64,000 bases of DNA. Source: DAOTXR01 sp034435375 (lineage in GTDB: Bacteria > Chloroflexota > Anaerolineae > Aggregatilineales > UBA3940). A program made the translations under genes and the position numbers. The DNA lies in assembly GCA_034435375.1 (NCBI GenBank), contig DAOTXR010000080.1, positions 120,550 to 184,549 on the forward strand, written 5' to 3'. The notes below the pieces were generated by a model. It saw only the letters and a program-made list of their open reading frames with translations. It had not been told where the DNA came from and did not search any database. Positions 26,839 to 34,683 of the stretch are shown in pieces (the first letter of the stretch is position 1; each line of letters starts with the position of its first letter).

Positions 26839-28141
26839 GATACAGAGCCAACAGCCGCGGGCCTTTCTGGTCGGGCTAGATTACCCAGCCTCTCCTGCTG
26901 TATTGGACGTTGAGGCATCTCTTGAGGAACTGGCTCTTCTCGCAGATACCGCTGGTATTCATGTCGTGGGGCAGATTGCACAGCGGCTTAAGCGTCCCGA
27001 ACCTGCTACCTTCATTGGGCGCGGCAAGGTTGATGAAGTTCGGATGTGGGTCGAAGAACTGGGCGCCAGCATGGTTATCTTCGACGATGAGCTGTCTCCA
27101 CGACATCAGCGCGAGCTTGAAGAGTTTTTTGGAGAGAACGTGCGCGTGCTGGATCGAACGACGCTGATCCTTGACATCTTTGCACAACATGCACACACGC
27201 GTGAGGGCGCGTTGCAGGTTGAACTTGCTCAGTATGAGTATCGGCTTCCACGTCTGACGCGGCAGTGGACGCACCTTGCCCGGCAGGCCGGCGGCGCCTC
27301 AGCTCGCGGGGGTGCGGCCGGGGTTGGGCTGCGGGGACCTGGCGAGACACAGTTGGAAGTAGACCGGCGAGAGATTCGTCGGCGGATTTCTCACCTGCAG
27401 GCACAGTTAGAGGCTGTACGTGCTCACCGTGAACGCCAGAGCCTCCAGAGACGGCGGATGGGAACACCTGTGGTAGCGCTGGTGGGATATACTAACGCAG
27501 GGAAATCTACGCTTCTGAACTGTCTGAGCGGGGCACAGGTATATGTTGCTGACCAGCTATTCGCTACGCTTGATCCAACTATTCGCCGTGTCGAACTGGC
27601 GTCAGGATGGATGGTGCTGTTCTCAGACACGGTAGGATTCATCCAAAAGCTGCCACATTCGCTGATCGCTGCATTTCGAGCAACGCTTGAGGAGATTGCG
27701 GAGGCGGCAGCACTGCTGCATGTTGTTGATGCATCCCACCCAAATGCAGAAGAGCAGATAGAAGTTGTCGAGGCAACCCTTAAGGATGAACTTGGCATTA
27801 AAGACATTCCGTCTTTGTTGGTATTCAACAAGATCGATCGAGTGGCTGAGGACAACCCCGAACGATTTGGGAATCTATGCGCTCGATATCCAGAGGCCAT
27901 CCATGTGTCTGCTCTACACGGTGTAGGGATCGACCGACTTCTTGCAGCCACGTCGAACTTGCTCTTGGCGCGGCGGATGTCCGTGGTTGTCCAGGTTCCC
28001 TATGATCGAGGTGAGTTGATTGCTCGATTCTACGAGGTTGGAATCGTCGAAGCCGTTTCCCATGAGGCCGGCTTTGTTCGGTTGAAGGGGAAGATAGATA
28101 TGCGTTACCTCCACGAGTACGAAACCTATCGGGTAAGGTAG
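26828..28141 (+). CDS. hflX: Ribosome-associated GTPase HflX
   Basis: HflX is a GTPase that binds the 50S subunit and splits stalled ribosomes. The 437-residue protein has the N-terminal HflX domain ('FIGRGKVDEV', 'LDRTTLILDIFAQHAHTREG'), the Gly-rich 'GVGLRGPGETQLEVDRR', and a coiled linker. The G domain has G1 GYTNAGKST, G3 DTVGF and G4 NKID. The start is GTG 26828, nine bases after GAGGTG (26813-26818); TTG 26825 and GTG 26816 are other in-frame choices. It overlaps the M28 gene by 11 bases and is followed after four bases by the eIF-2B-like gene. Confidence 0.96.
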   Translation: MAHEIQSQQPRAFLVGLDYPASPAVLDVEASLEELALLADTAGIHVVGQIAQRLKRPEPATFIGRGKVDEVRMWVEELGASMVIFDDELSPRHQRELEEFFGENVRVLDRTTLILDIFAQHAHTREGALQVELAQYEYRLPRLTRQWTHLARQAGGASARGGAAGVGLRGPGETQLEVDRREIRRRISHLQAQLEAVRAHRERQSLQRRRMGTPVVALVGYTNAGKSTLLNCLSGAQVYVADQLFATLDPTIRRVELASGWMVLFSDTVGFIQKLPHSLIAAFRATLEEIAEAAALLHVVDASHPNAEEQIEVVEATLKDELGIKDIPSLLVFNKIDRVAEDNPERFGNLCARYPEAIHVSALHGVGIDRLLAATSNLLLARRMSVVVQVPYDRGELIARFYEVGIVEAVSHEAGFVRLKGKIDMRYLHEYETYRVR

Positions 28142-28145
28142 AGCT

Positions 28146-29087
28146 ATGGGCCTGGACTGGCAGGCTCAAATTGAGCAAATAACCACCGATCGCCACTCAG
28201 GGGCAAATCAGATTGCGCAAAACTGTGCTCTGATGCTTCTGTCATTCACGGAACAACGACAGAAGCCTGCGGCGCTCGATGATCTGCATGGTACGCTTCT
28301 CCGCATTACCTGTAAGATCCTCAGCGGCCAGCCCTCAATGGCACCCGTGGTGCGAGTTCTGAACGATGCGATGCTGGTCGCAAAACGGGCCAGGGATGTA
28401 GATGAGGCCATTGGTGAGCTGCGCCGTGTATGCCAAGAATATGTGGGTTGGGTCGGATCCACATCCGATTACATAGCCAAACAGATACAGCCACTGATTT
28501 CCCCATCAGCGACCGTGTTGACAATCAGCTTTAGCAATACTGTGGCAAATTGTCTAGTTCAGGTGTCGCAATCAAGAAATGTCAAAGTGATATGCCTAGA
28601 GTCGCGGCCTGGGCTGGAGGGCCGATCGTTTGCAGCCTTCCTGGCCCGCAGAAATGTGGCGGTCGAGCTAGTAGTTGATGGGGCGATCTATGAGTCGCTT
28701 CAAGAGGCTGACCTCTGGCTGGCGGGAGCAGACGGTCTCACAGTTTCAGGTGTAATCAACAAGATAGGAACCTCGGCCATGGCAATCACTGCCTATGCTC
28801 TGTCTGTGCCTGGCTATATTCTCAGTGACACAGGCAAGCTGTGGCCAGACGCTCTTGGTTTGCCTCGGATCGCCGACCATGATCTAGCAGAGGTATGGAA
28901 AGGGGCGCCAAGCGGTATACAGGTGCGCAATCTGTACTTTGACCTGACTCCTTGGCAATATATCCCAGCAATCGTCACAGAGCAGGGCTTGCTCTCCCCA
29001 GACCAGGTTATTGATATGTGCCGTTCGATGCATGTAGACGAGGAGATTCGGGAATTTCTTTGCAAATCGCCAGAGAGTTTCGTGTAG
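28146..29087 (+). CDS. eIF-2B alpha/beta/delta-family (MtnA/R15P isomerase-like) protein
   Basis: The 313-residue protein has the family's C-terminal Rossmann-like fold: 'CLESRPGLEGR', 'AGADGLTVSGVINKIGTSAMA' (Asp of the G-A-D motif kept), and 'IPAIVTEQGLLSP'. Relatives include methylthioribose-1-phosphate isomerase, ribose-1,5-bisphosphate isomerase and eIF-2B regulatory subunits. The Cys that serves catalysis in the isomerases (usually in 'THCN') is not seen; the same strand reads 'TISFSN'. Isomerase activity is therefore doubtful and a binding or regulatory role is possible. It lies four bases after hflX and is the last gene before the composition switch. Confidence 0.8.
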   Translation: MGLDWQAQIEQITTDRHSGANQIAQNCALMLLSFTEQRQKPAALDDLHGTLLRITCKILSGQPSMAPVVRVLNDAMLVAKRARDVDEAIGELRRVCQEYVGWVGSTSDYIAKQIQPLISPSATVLTISFSNTVANCLVQVSQSRNVKVICLESRPGLEGRSFAAFLARRNVAVELVVDGAIYESLQEADLWLAGADGLTVSGVINKIGTSAMAITAYALSVPGYILSDTGKLWPDALGLPRIADHDLAEVWKGAPSGIQVRNLYFDLTPWQYIPAIVTEQGLLSPDQVIDMCRSMHVDEEIREFLCKSPESFV

Positions 29088-29190
29088 AGATTCGAGTACC
29101 ACAGACAGTGGCAGCACATCTGTCGGGGTAGGGGGGTGACATAGCTCGCCTTTGGGAAGTTTCTTAGCACATGTATAAGACAGTATGTCA

Positions 29191-29204
29191 GAGAATATTC
29201 CCTC
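29191..29204 (+). repeat. Direct repeat, left copy (GAGAATATTCCCTC)
   Basis: Matches 29355-29368 (GAGAATATTCACTC) at 13 of 14 bases, 164 bases away. Confidence 0.5.
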
Positions 29205-29247
29205 AGTAAGCCTCCGGCTGAGGTATGTCGCTATTCCCTCGCGGCAC

Positions 29248-29264
29248 TTCGTGTAGCGATCATG
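29248..29264 (+). repeat. 17-base repeat, copy 3; left arm of an inverted pair
   Basis: Identical to 24117-24133 over 17 bases. Its first nine bases, TTCGTGTAG, have an exact inverted copy CTACACGAA at 29313-29321. Confidence 0.6.
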
Positions 29265-29312
29265 ACAAGAGAAGAGCTACATCCTCATTTTCGACTCAGA
29301 TGGAAGTATAGA

Positions 29313-29321
29313 CTACACGAA
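29313..29321 (-). repeat. Inverted copy of TTCGTGTAG
   Basis: CTACACGAA, an exact reverse complement of 29248-29256, with 56 bases between the arms. Confidence 0.45.
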
Positions 29322-29354
29322 ATATTGCTCTGTCCAACCTCCCGCGCCGGTATG

Positions 29355-29368
29355 GAGAATATTCACTC
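29355..29368 (+). repeat. Direct repeat, right copy (GAGAATATTCACTC)
   Basis: Pairs with 29191-29204; it sits just before the recombinase promoter. A related TATGGAGA(A/G)TAT string also occurs at 41291. Confidence 0.45.
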
Positions 29369-29373
29369 GTTCC

Positions 29374-29402
29374 TTGCCCCTTAACCTCACGAATGTTACA
29401 AT
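29374..29402 (+). promoter_or_regulatory. Tyrosine recombinase promoter
   Basis: TTGCCC (29374-29379), 17 bases, then TACAAT (29397-29402), with TGT directly before the -10 (extended). ATG is 42 bases downstream. Confidence 0.6.
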
Positions 29403-29444
29403 CCTCTCTCAGCCAGGACCAACATTGCTGCCGAGAGAACCTCT

Positions 29445-30455
29445 ATGCCGGCTCACAGCCCAATACCTACCACAGTCGATGAAGCCATTGAGGGCTACCT
29501 TATCCACATCACGCGCCACTTCTCACCCCAAACGTGCTCCGCGTACTCCCAAGCATTGAATCTTTTCACCAAGGTGTTGCATTCCGATCTCCACGTTCGT
29601 ACCAGCCAAGTCTCCATCGATGAACTGCAAACAGGGTGGGGGGAGCACTTTCTGAACTACCTCCAGTCAACCCGCTCTGTCGAGACCGAACACCTGTATT
29701 CGAGAGCCATGATTGACTTTTTCCATCATGCCGAAATCCACCACTGGACAAAGACTACGTCTTCAGACCTTGCGGCTTACGTCCTACAACACCGTAGGCC
29801 TAAGCAACATAACATACCTACCCCCCCCACAGACGAGATCGCCCATATTCTTGCCTTCGTTGCAGCAAGCCCCATCCCATCACCCGCAGCAGGAACAAGT
29901 AGCCGTGAGTATCTACGTCTATACCGCGACAAGGCTTTCCTCCTCACTTTGGGAGAGACCGGCCTCAAGGTATCCGAGATCTGCGGCCTCCGGCGTAGGC
30001 ACTACCACCCCACTGCTAATACCATCAAGCCAGACGAAGGTCCAGCTCTTCCACTAACCGAGGCTACCAACCACGCACTCAGCTCCTACCTTACGGCCCG
30101 CGCTCAGCTCGATGCCGCGTACACCATCCAACCCTTAGAAGCCATGCCGTTATTTGCCCGCCACGACAAACGCGCCGGCAAGCGCATTCTTCCACTATCA
30201 CGCTGGACTGCATCGAACATAGTAGAAGAATGGGTCCGACATGCTCTGCCTGCTGAGACTCGCAAGAAACTTGAAGACAATGGACAACTCATCACACCAC
30301 AAACGTTCAGACACCACTTTGTCCTGACAACCCTTGCCCAGACAGGCGATCTCGCTACGACACAGGCGCTCGCCCGCCACACAGATCCCTCCACAACCCG
30401 GCGCTACCGGCGAACGCTCAGCCTAAAGACCCAAGAGCCTTCGCAAGACAACTGA
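29445..30455 (+). CDS. Tyrosine recombinase / XerC-like integrase with altered catalytic residues
   Basis: The 336-residue protein has an N-terminal SAM-like core-binding domain (about 10-115, 'IEGYLIHITRHFSPQT') and a phage-integrase catalytic domain (about 130-325). Retained positions are the Arg of the H-x-x-R motif (Arg289 in 'TPQTFRHHF'), the later His312, and the Tyr nucleophile (Tyr321 in 'TTRRYRR'). Two positions differ: the first catalytic Arg is Lys175 ('TGLKVSEIC') and the His of H-x-x-R is Gln286. It may therefore be slow or need a partner. It lies right at the GC-skew switch, where XerC/D normally act (dif). No phage genes are adjacent. Confidence 0.82.
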   Translation: MPAHSPIPTTVDEAIEGYLIHITRHFSPQTCSAYSQALNLFTKVLHSDLHVRTSQVSIDELQTGWGEHFLNYLQSTRSVETEHLYSRAMIDFFHHAEIHHWTKTTSSDLAAYVLQHRRPKQHNIPTPPTDEIAHILAFVAASPIPSPAAGTSSREYLRLYRDKAFLLTLGETGLKVSEICGLRRRHYHPTANTIKPDEGPALPLTEATNHALSSYLTARAQLDAAYTIQPLEAMPLFARHDKRAGKRILPLSRWTASNIVEEWVRHALPAETRKKLEDNGQLITPQTFRHHFVLTTLAQTGDLATTQALARHTDPSTTRRYRRTLSLKTQEPSQDN

Positions 30456-30475
30456 CTAGCCACAGAGGACTCACA

Positions 30476-31957
30476 ATGGCCGACACGCACCCCCCCACAA
30501 CTGATACGCAACCTGTCCCCTTTCTCACCAAGCTCGTCTACGGCACCGGCGATTGGGGAATGGCCACCTTCAACACAATTCGCCAGATTTTTTACGCCAT
30601 CTTCCTGACAGACGTTGTCGGTCTCAGTCCTCAACTTGCTTCATTCGCAGCGCTTGTTGGCATCATCTGGGATGCCGTCAACGACCCGATCATCGGCGCA
30701 CTGAGCGACCGCGTCCGCACCAGGTGGGGACGCCGCAGGCCCTTCCTGCTCCTCTTCGCAATACCCTTCGGCGGTGCCTTTGTACTCTTATGGTGGGCCC
30801 CTCCCTGGGAAACCCAACTAGCACTCACGATCCATGTCACGCTAGCATACATGCTGGCAGACACACTTCAAACACTGGTTGTCGTTCCCTTCCTCTCACT
30901 CACTCCCGATCTCACTGAAGATTACGACGAGCGCACATCTCTAACAACGTACCGAATGCTCTTCAACCTCTTCGCGTCCCTAGCGGCAGCCGCAGGCGCA
31001 CCAGAGATCGTAGCAAGTTTTCAGAACCCTCAGCGCGGCTACCTTTTCATGAGTCTCATTTTTGGAGGGCTAGGGATCCTGCCATTCCTAGCCATCTTCC
31101 TAGTCACCCGCGAGCGCCGTGAACACCTCCTATTACCAACACCGTCCATACGCACCTCGCTCAGAGCAGCCTGGGAGAACACCCCCTTCCGGATCGCCAC
31201 CATCATAAACCTGCTCAACTGGGTCACCTTTGATCTAGTAGCTCTGACACTTCCATTCTTCATCCGCTACTGGGTCGACAGCGGAGAACAATATCACCAG
31301 ATACAGGTCCCACTGATCGGCACCCTCACGACCGAGTCCCTGGTATTCTTCATCCTCCTAACAACGGCTATTGCTGCCCTCCCCCTGTGGTCATTTCTGG
31401 CCAGGCGGCTCGGCAAGCGCGATGCGTATATCATCGGTATGTCCTTTTGGGCCGTAGTCCAGCTACTTATCATCGCCATCATGCCCGGTCAGCACATTTT
31501 CATCTTCACCATGGCCTTCTTCGCGGGAATCAGCGTTTCGACTGCCCATGTCTTACCTAATGCCCTATTCCCAGACGTTCTAGAGTGGGACGAACTTCGC
31601 ACCAACCAACGACGCGACGGCATGTACTACGGCATACTCAACCTCATCCGCAAGCTAACCAGCGCCGCCGCTATCTTTCTCGCGCTCCAAGTACTCGGCC
31701 TGTTCAACTACCAATCACCACCAGAAGGCGTCTCTTTGTTCCAGCAAGCTCCCGAAACACTGCTTGCTATCCGCATCCTCACCGGCCCTGGCGGTTCCCT
31801 GCTCCTTCTCGGTGCCATCGTTGCAGCATTTTTCTATCCCGTGAGCCGCGAGCGACACACACGCATCCGACGCTTGCTGGCCCGCCGCCGCTCCCGCCGA
31901 AACTCCACCATACCAATGCTGCAACAGATTCCATCGCAATCAAAGGTAGACAAATAG
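30476..31957 (+). CDS. GPH-family (MelB-like) cation:sugar symporter, MFS
   Basis: This 493-residue membrane protein has about 12 hydrophobic helices. The family signature after helix 2 is 'WDAVNDPIIGALSDR', followed by 'TRWGRRRPFLL'. Glycoside-pentoside-hexuronide symporters import sugars or glycosides with Na+ or H+. The C-terminal ~30 residues are basic and probably cytosolic. No glycosidase or sugar operon surrounds it, so the substrate is open. ATG 30476 follows GAGGA. The NERD-like and GT39-like genes follow closely and could share the message. Confidence 0.88.
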   Translation: MADTHPPTTDTQPVPFLTKLVYGTGDWGMATFNTIRQIFYAIFLTDVVGLSPQLASFAALVGIIWDAVNDPIIGALSDRVRTRWGRRRPFLLLFAIPFGGAFVLLWWAPPWETQLALTIHVTLAYMLADTLQTLVVVPFLSLTPDLTEDYDERTSLTTYRMLFNLFASLAAAAGAPEIVASFQNPQRGYLFMSLIFGGLGILPFLAIFLVTRERREHLLLPTPSIRTSLRAAWENTPFRIATIINLLNWVTFDLVALTLPFFIRYWVDSGEQYHQIQVPLIGTLTTESLVFFILLTTAIAALPLWSFLARRLGKRDAYIIGMSFWAVVQLLIIAIMPGQHIFIFTMAFFAGISVSTAHVLPNALFPDVLEWDELRTNQRRDGMYYGILNLIRKLTSAAAIFLALQVLGLFNYQSPPEGVSLFQQAPETLLAIRILTGPGGSLLLLGAIVAAFFYPVSRERHTRIRRLLARRRSRRNSTIPMLQQIPSQSKVDK

Positions 31958-31966
31958 GACACGCCC

Positions 31967-32689
31967 ATGAGAATTATTATCAACGAACGTCACGCCAAAC
32001 TCAGGAGGATCAAGCGAATCGCGGCCATCATAGGCATAACAACTCTGACACTCATCCTATCCTTCTCCCTGCTAATTGTGCTGATTGCCGTCCTCTTCCC
32101 ACGCATTGCAGAATCGCCCATTCTGATCGTGCTCATGGGCCTCACCTCCGGCATTATCGGTCTCCAGGCAGGGTCACAGCTCGCTAACTCACCAGCACCC
32201 CACGACGAACTGAACGCTGCACTTAAGGGCCTGGGCAATGACACCACGATCTATCACTACTGGCTTCCCTCTGCCCATGTGCTGGTCACTCCGAATGGCA
32301 TTTTCACCCTGACGGTCCGTTCTCAGGATGCTCGCGTTACCTTCAAACCACACCAAATCCACACTGCTGATAGTCTTGGTAAGCGTATCAAGCGCACTCT
32401 CTCGTTCGACACGGTCGGCAATCCGATCAAAGAGGCCACCAAATCCACCTACAAGCTCAATACATGGCTAGGAGCACACCAGACCACCCACGGACTACAG
32501 GCATATCCTCTCATTGTCTTCACTAATCCCGCTGCGACAGTTATTGCTCCAGACAACATGGAGCCGCCAGTTCTATTCTCGGATAGACGGAAGCCATCCC
32601 TGAAAACGTTCATACGCAAGTACTCCGGCCCGCCAATCCCATCCGACACCACAGCGCAAATTGAAGCGATCCTAGACATTCCCAAATGA
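31967..32689 (+). CDS. Membrane protein with two helices and a NERD-like domain
   Basis: I cannot name this 240-residue protein with certainty. It has two hydrophobic helices (about 19-45 and 50-70). A soluble domain follows in which 'HVLVTPNGIFTLTVRSQ' and 'AYPLIVFTNPAATVIA' resemble the start and later strand of NERD (nuclease-related) domains. The Lys usually found in the core strand is not seen, so nuclease activity is doubtful. It starts 9 bases after the symporter and its stop overlaps the next start (ATGA). Confidence 0.5.
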   Translation: MRIIINERHAKLRRIKRIAAIIGITTLTLILSFSLLIVLIAVLFPRIAESPILIVLMGLTSGIIGLQAGSQLANSPAPHDELNAALKGLGNDTTIYHYWLPSAHVLVTPNGIFTLTVRSQDARVTFKPHQIHTADSLGKRIKRTLSFDTVGNPIKEATKSTYKLNTWLGAHQTTHGLQAYPLIVFTNPAATVIAPDNMEPPVLFSDRRKPSLKTFIRKYSGPPIPSDTTAQIEAILDIPK

Positions 32690-34614
32690 AGCATACCCAC
32701 ACCAATAAATCACACACACACTGGCCGACGGCCCTACTCATCCTCCTTGCAGGCTTTGCGCTGCGCATCCACCATCTCAACCATCAGCCATTAAGCGCCG
32801 ATGAAGCTTTTAGCCTTGTCGTGTGGACACGCTCCACGCTCAACCACCTGTTCACGACTATCGCTCTGATCGATCCCCAGCCACCTGCCACACTCCTCAC
32901 CCTCTATGGATGGGTGCGCCTAGTTGGCGACACAGAATTCGCCGCTCGCATGCTGTCAGCCCTCGCCAGCACGATCACGCTTGCCACAGCCTACGGAGCA
33001 GCCACACTAGTCTTCAACCACCGAATCGCACTCATCTCTCTTGCCCTCTGTGCTATTAATCCGTACCAACTATGGTATGCCCAAGACATCCGCAGCTACA
33101 GCCTGTGGATGTGCACAAGCGCTCTCTCACTTTGGCTGCTACTAGCAGCCCTCAAAAACCCCACTGCAACGTCACGATGGATCCCTTATGTCATCGTAAC
33201 AGCCCTAAGCATCCACACCTTCTATCTAGAGGTATTCCTCATCGCAGCACAAAACATCTTCATACTCCCACAGCTCCGAAAGACACCCACACTCATCAAG
33301 CCATGGCTATACAGCCAAGCTGCAATTGCTCTACTCCTCATCCCCTGGTTCTCTCGCCCCAGCCTATGGAATAGCGGCTATCTCCCAACCGCAGGGCCAG
33401 CCAACATCCCAAAGTCAATCGAGACCTTCCTCTTCGGAGAGACTCTACCAACAGCAGTCCAGACACCCCTCTTCTCAATCGCAACACACACATTCTCCAT
33501 CACTTCTCTCATCGCCACAGCCATCTTTCTTGCAGCCCTAATCGCTACGCTCAACATGAAAAACACACGCGACTTGCCCCTGATCGCTCTCTACGCCGTC
33601 ACGCCAATCGCCGGACTTGCTCTACTCGCAACTCTCACCCACAAAGGATACTTTCGAGCCAGATATGCCAGCGCTGCATCAATGCCCACCCTTCTGCTAA
33701 CATCCGCACTCCTATACGCCCTGCTAACCAAAAGCAGCAACAAAAGGACAAACATCACAGCCGCCATCATGCTTGCCATCCTCACCCTCACTCCAGCTAC
33801 CCTCTCAACCTGGCAATACTACACAAGCTACTCAAAGGCCCCCCCCTGGCGAGAGATCATCCAGACCCTCACAATCCAAGCCAAACCAACAGACCTGGTC
33901 CTCCGAAACTATCCCGATCCAGCCTTCGACTACTACTACAACCTACAAGTCAACACAGCCCTCCTGCCCACAGAAGCCACCACCCCTCCCGAGGAGACCC
34001 ACCACACACTCTCCGACCTACTCAGCCGCTACGACCACATCTGGTTCATGCCTGTACCATCAGAGGCTTTCGACTCACAACAAGTCGTCTTCCACTGGTT
34101 AGATGAAAATGCCCAGCTAATCTCCGAACAATGGATCGCCAACACCCACCTGATGCAATATGCACGTTGGAACGTCAATCCTCATCAGATCGAGCACCAG
34201 ACCACAATCACCTTCCCAAACACAGCCACACTAAGGGGATACCGAATAACACCTCCTGGCACACCCCAACCCGGCACCACAACCTTCCTGGAACTATTCT
34301 GGGAACCCACCACACAAACCGACAGGCCAATGACCATATTCACACATCTGCTAGGTCCCCCAAACTTAGACGGCTCACCTCTGTGGTCCCAGGACGACCA
34401 CCCACCACAAGAGGGACGCATCACCACCCAAACCTGGCAACCTGGAAGCCTCATCCGCGACGTCTACCAACTAGACATCCCCGAGTCCCTGCCAAGCGGC
34501 AGCTACACAGTCACGGTCGGCTTCTACGACTCAAACGCCACTAGGCTCACCCTGAGTCCCGACACCCCACAAGCCGAACCGGACGGCGCAACATTGTTCA
34601 CCTTTCAGCGCTAA
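32686..34614 (+). CDS. GT39/ArnT-like membrane glycosyltransferase
   Basis: The 642-residue protein has about ten or more transmembrane helices in its first ~400 residues. The first outside loop carries the acidic pair of polyprenyl-phosphate-sugar transferases ('LSADEAFS'), followed by 'FAARMLSALAS' and 'WYAQDIRSYSL', typical of the PMT_2/GT39 fold. Such enzymes move a sugar from a lipid carrier to lipid or protein outside the membrane. The C-terminal ~220 residues form a soluble extracellular beta-rich domain ('GTTTFLELFWEP', 'YTVTVGFYD'). It is coupled by a 4-base overlap to the NERD-like gene. Base use is very rich in A and C, the strongest strand bias in the window. Confidence 0.8.
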   Translation: MKHTHTNKSHTHWPTALLILLAGFALRIHHLNHQPLSADEAFSLVVWTRSTLNHLFTTIALIDPQPPATLLTLYGWVRLVGDTEFAARMLSALASTITLATAYGAATLVFNHRIALISLALCAINPYQLWYAQDIRSYSLWMCTSALSLWLLLAALKNPTATSRWIPYVIVTALSIHTFYLEVFLIAAQNIFILPQLRKTPTLIKPWLYSQAAIALLLIPWFSRPSLWNSGYLPTAGPANIPKSIETFLFGETLPTAVQTPLFSIATHTFSITSLIATAIFLAALIATLNMKNTRDLPLIALYAVTPIAGLALLATLTHKGYFRARYASAASMPTLLLTSALLYALLTKSSNKRTNITAAIMLAILTLTPATLSTWQYYTSYSKAPPWREIIQTLTIQAKPTDLVLRNYPDPAFDYYYNLQVNTALLPTEATTPPEETHHTLSDLLSRYDHIWFMPVPSEAFDSQQVVFHWLDENAQLISEQWIANTHLMQYARWNVNPHQIEHQTTITFPNTATLRGYRITPPGTPQPGTTTFLELFWEPTTQTDRPMTIFTHLLGPPNLDGSPLWSQDDHPPQEGRITTQTWQPGSLIRDVYQLDIPESLPSGSYTVTVGFYDSNATRLTLSPDTPQAEPDGATLFTFQR

Positions 34615-34633
34615 TACCTCGCCTGAAAAAACA

Positions 34634-34659
34634 ATGCCCGTCCTCCAGAGGACGGGCAT
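34634..34659 (-). terminator. Terminator between GT39 and SPFH genes
   Basis: A 12-bp perfect stem ATGCCCGTCCTC / GAGGACGGGCAT with a CA loop. On the minus strand it is followed by a T run (from AAAAAA at 34626-34631), so it best serves the SPFH cluster. It may also stop the plus-strand unit. Confidence 0.85.
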
Positions 34660-34683
34660 CTCCACTCTGCAATCATCAAGCGA

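Larger units (their letters stand above)
29088..29444. other. Gene-free, repeat-bearing boundary region at the strand-composition switch
   Basis: These 357 bases contain no coding region I can support. They hold a near-perfect 14-base direct repeat (29191-29204 and 29355-29368), an inverted 9-base pair (29248-29256 and 29313-29321), a hairpin CCTCAG...CTGAGG (29201-29223), and the recombinase promoter. Plus-strand composition changes from G-rich to C-rich across this segment. Confidence 0.6.

Noticed and set aside
29167..29194. dif-like site near the skew switch
   Set aside because: One arm matches 7 of 11 consensus bases, but the other matches only about 5 of 11, which is no better than chance for such a scan.
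29445..34614. Horizontally acquired island starting at the recombinase
   Set aside because: The different base use is strand-wide: minus-strand genes further right show the same plus-strand C excess, so replication strand bias explains it better. No direct-repeat attachment pair or phage genes bound the segment.
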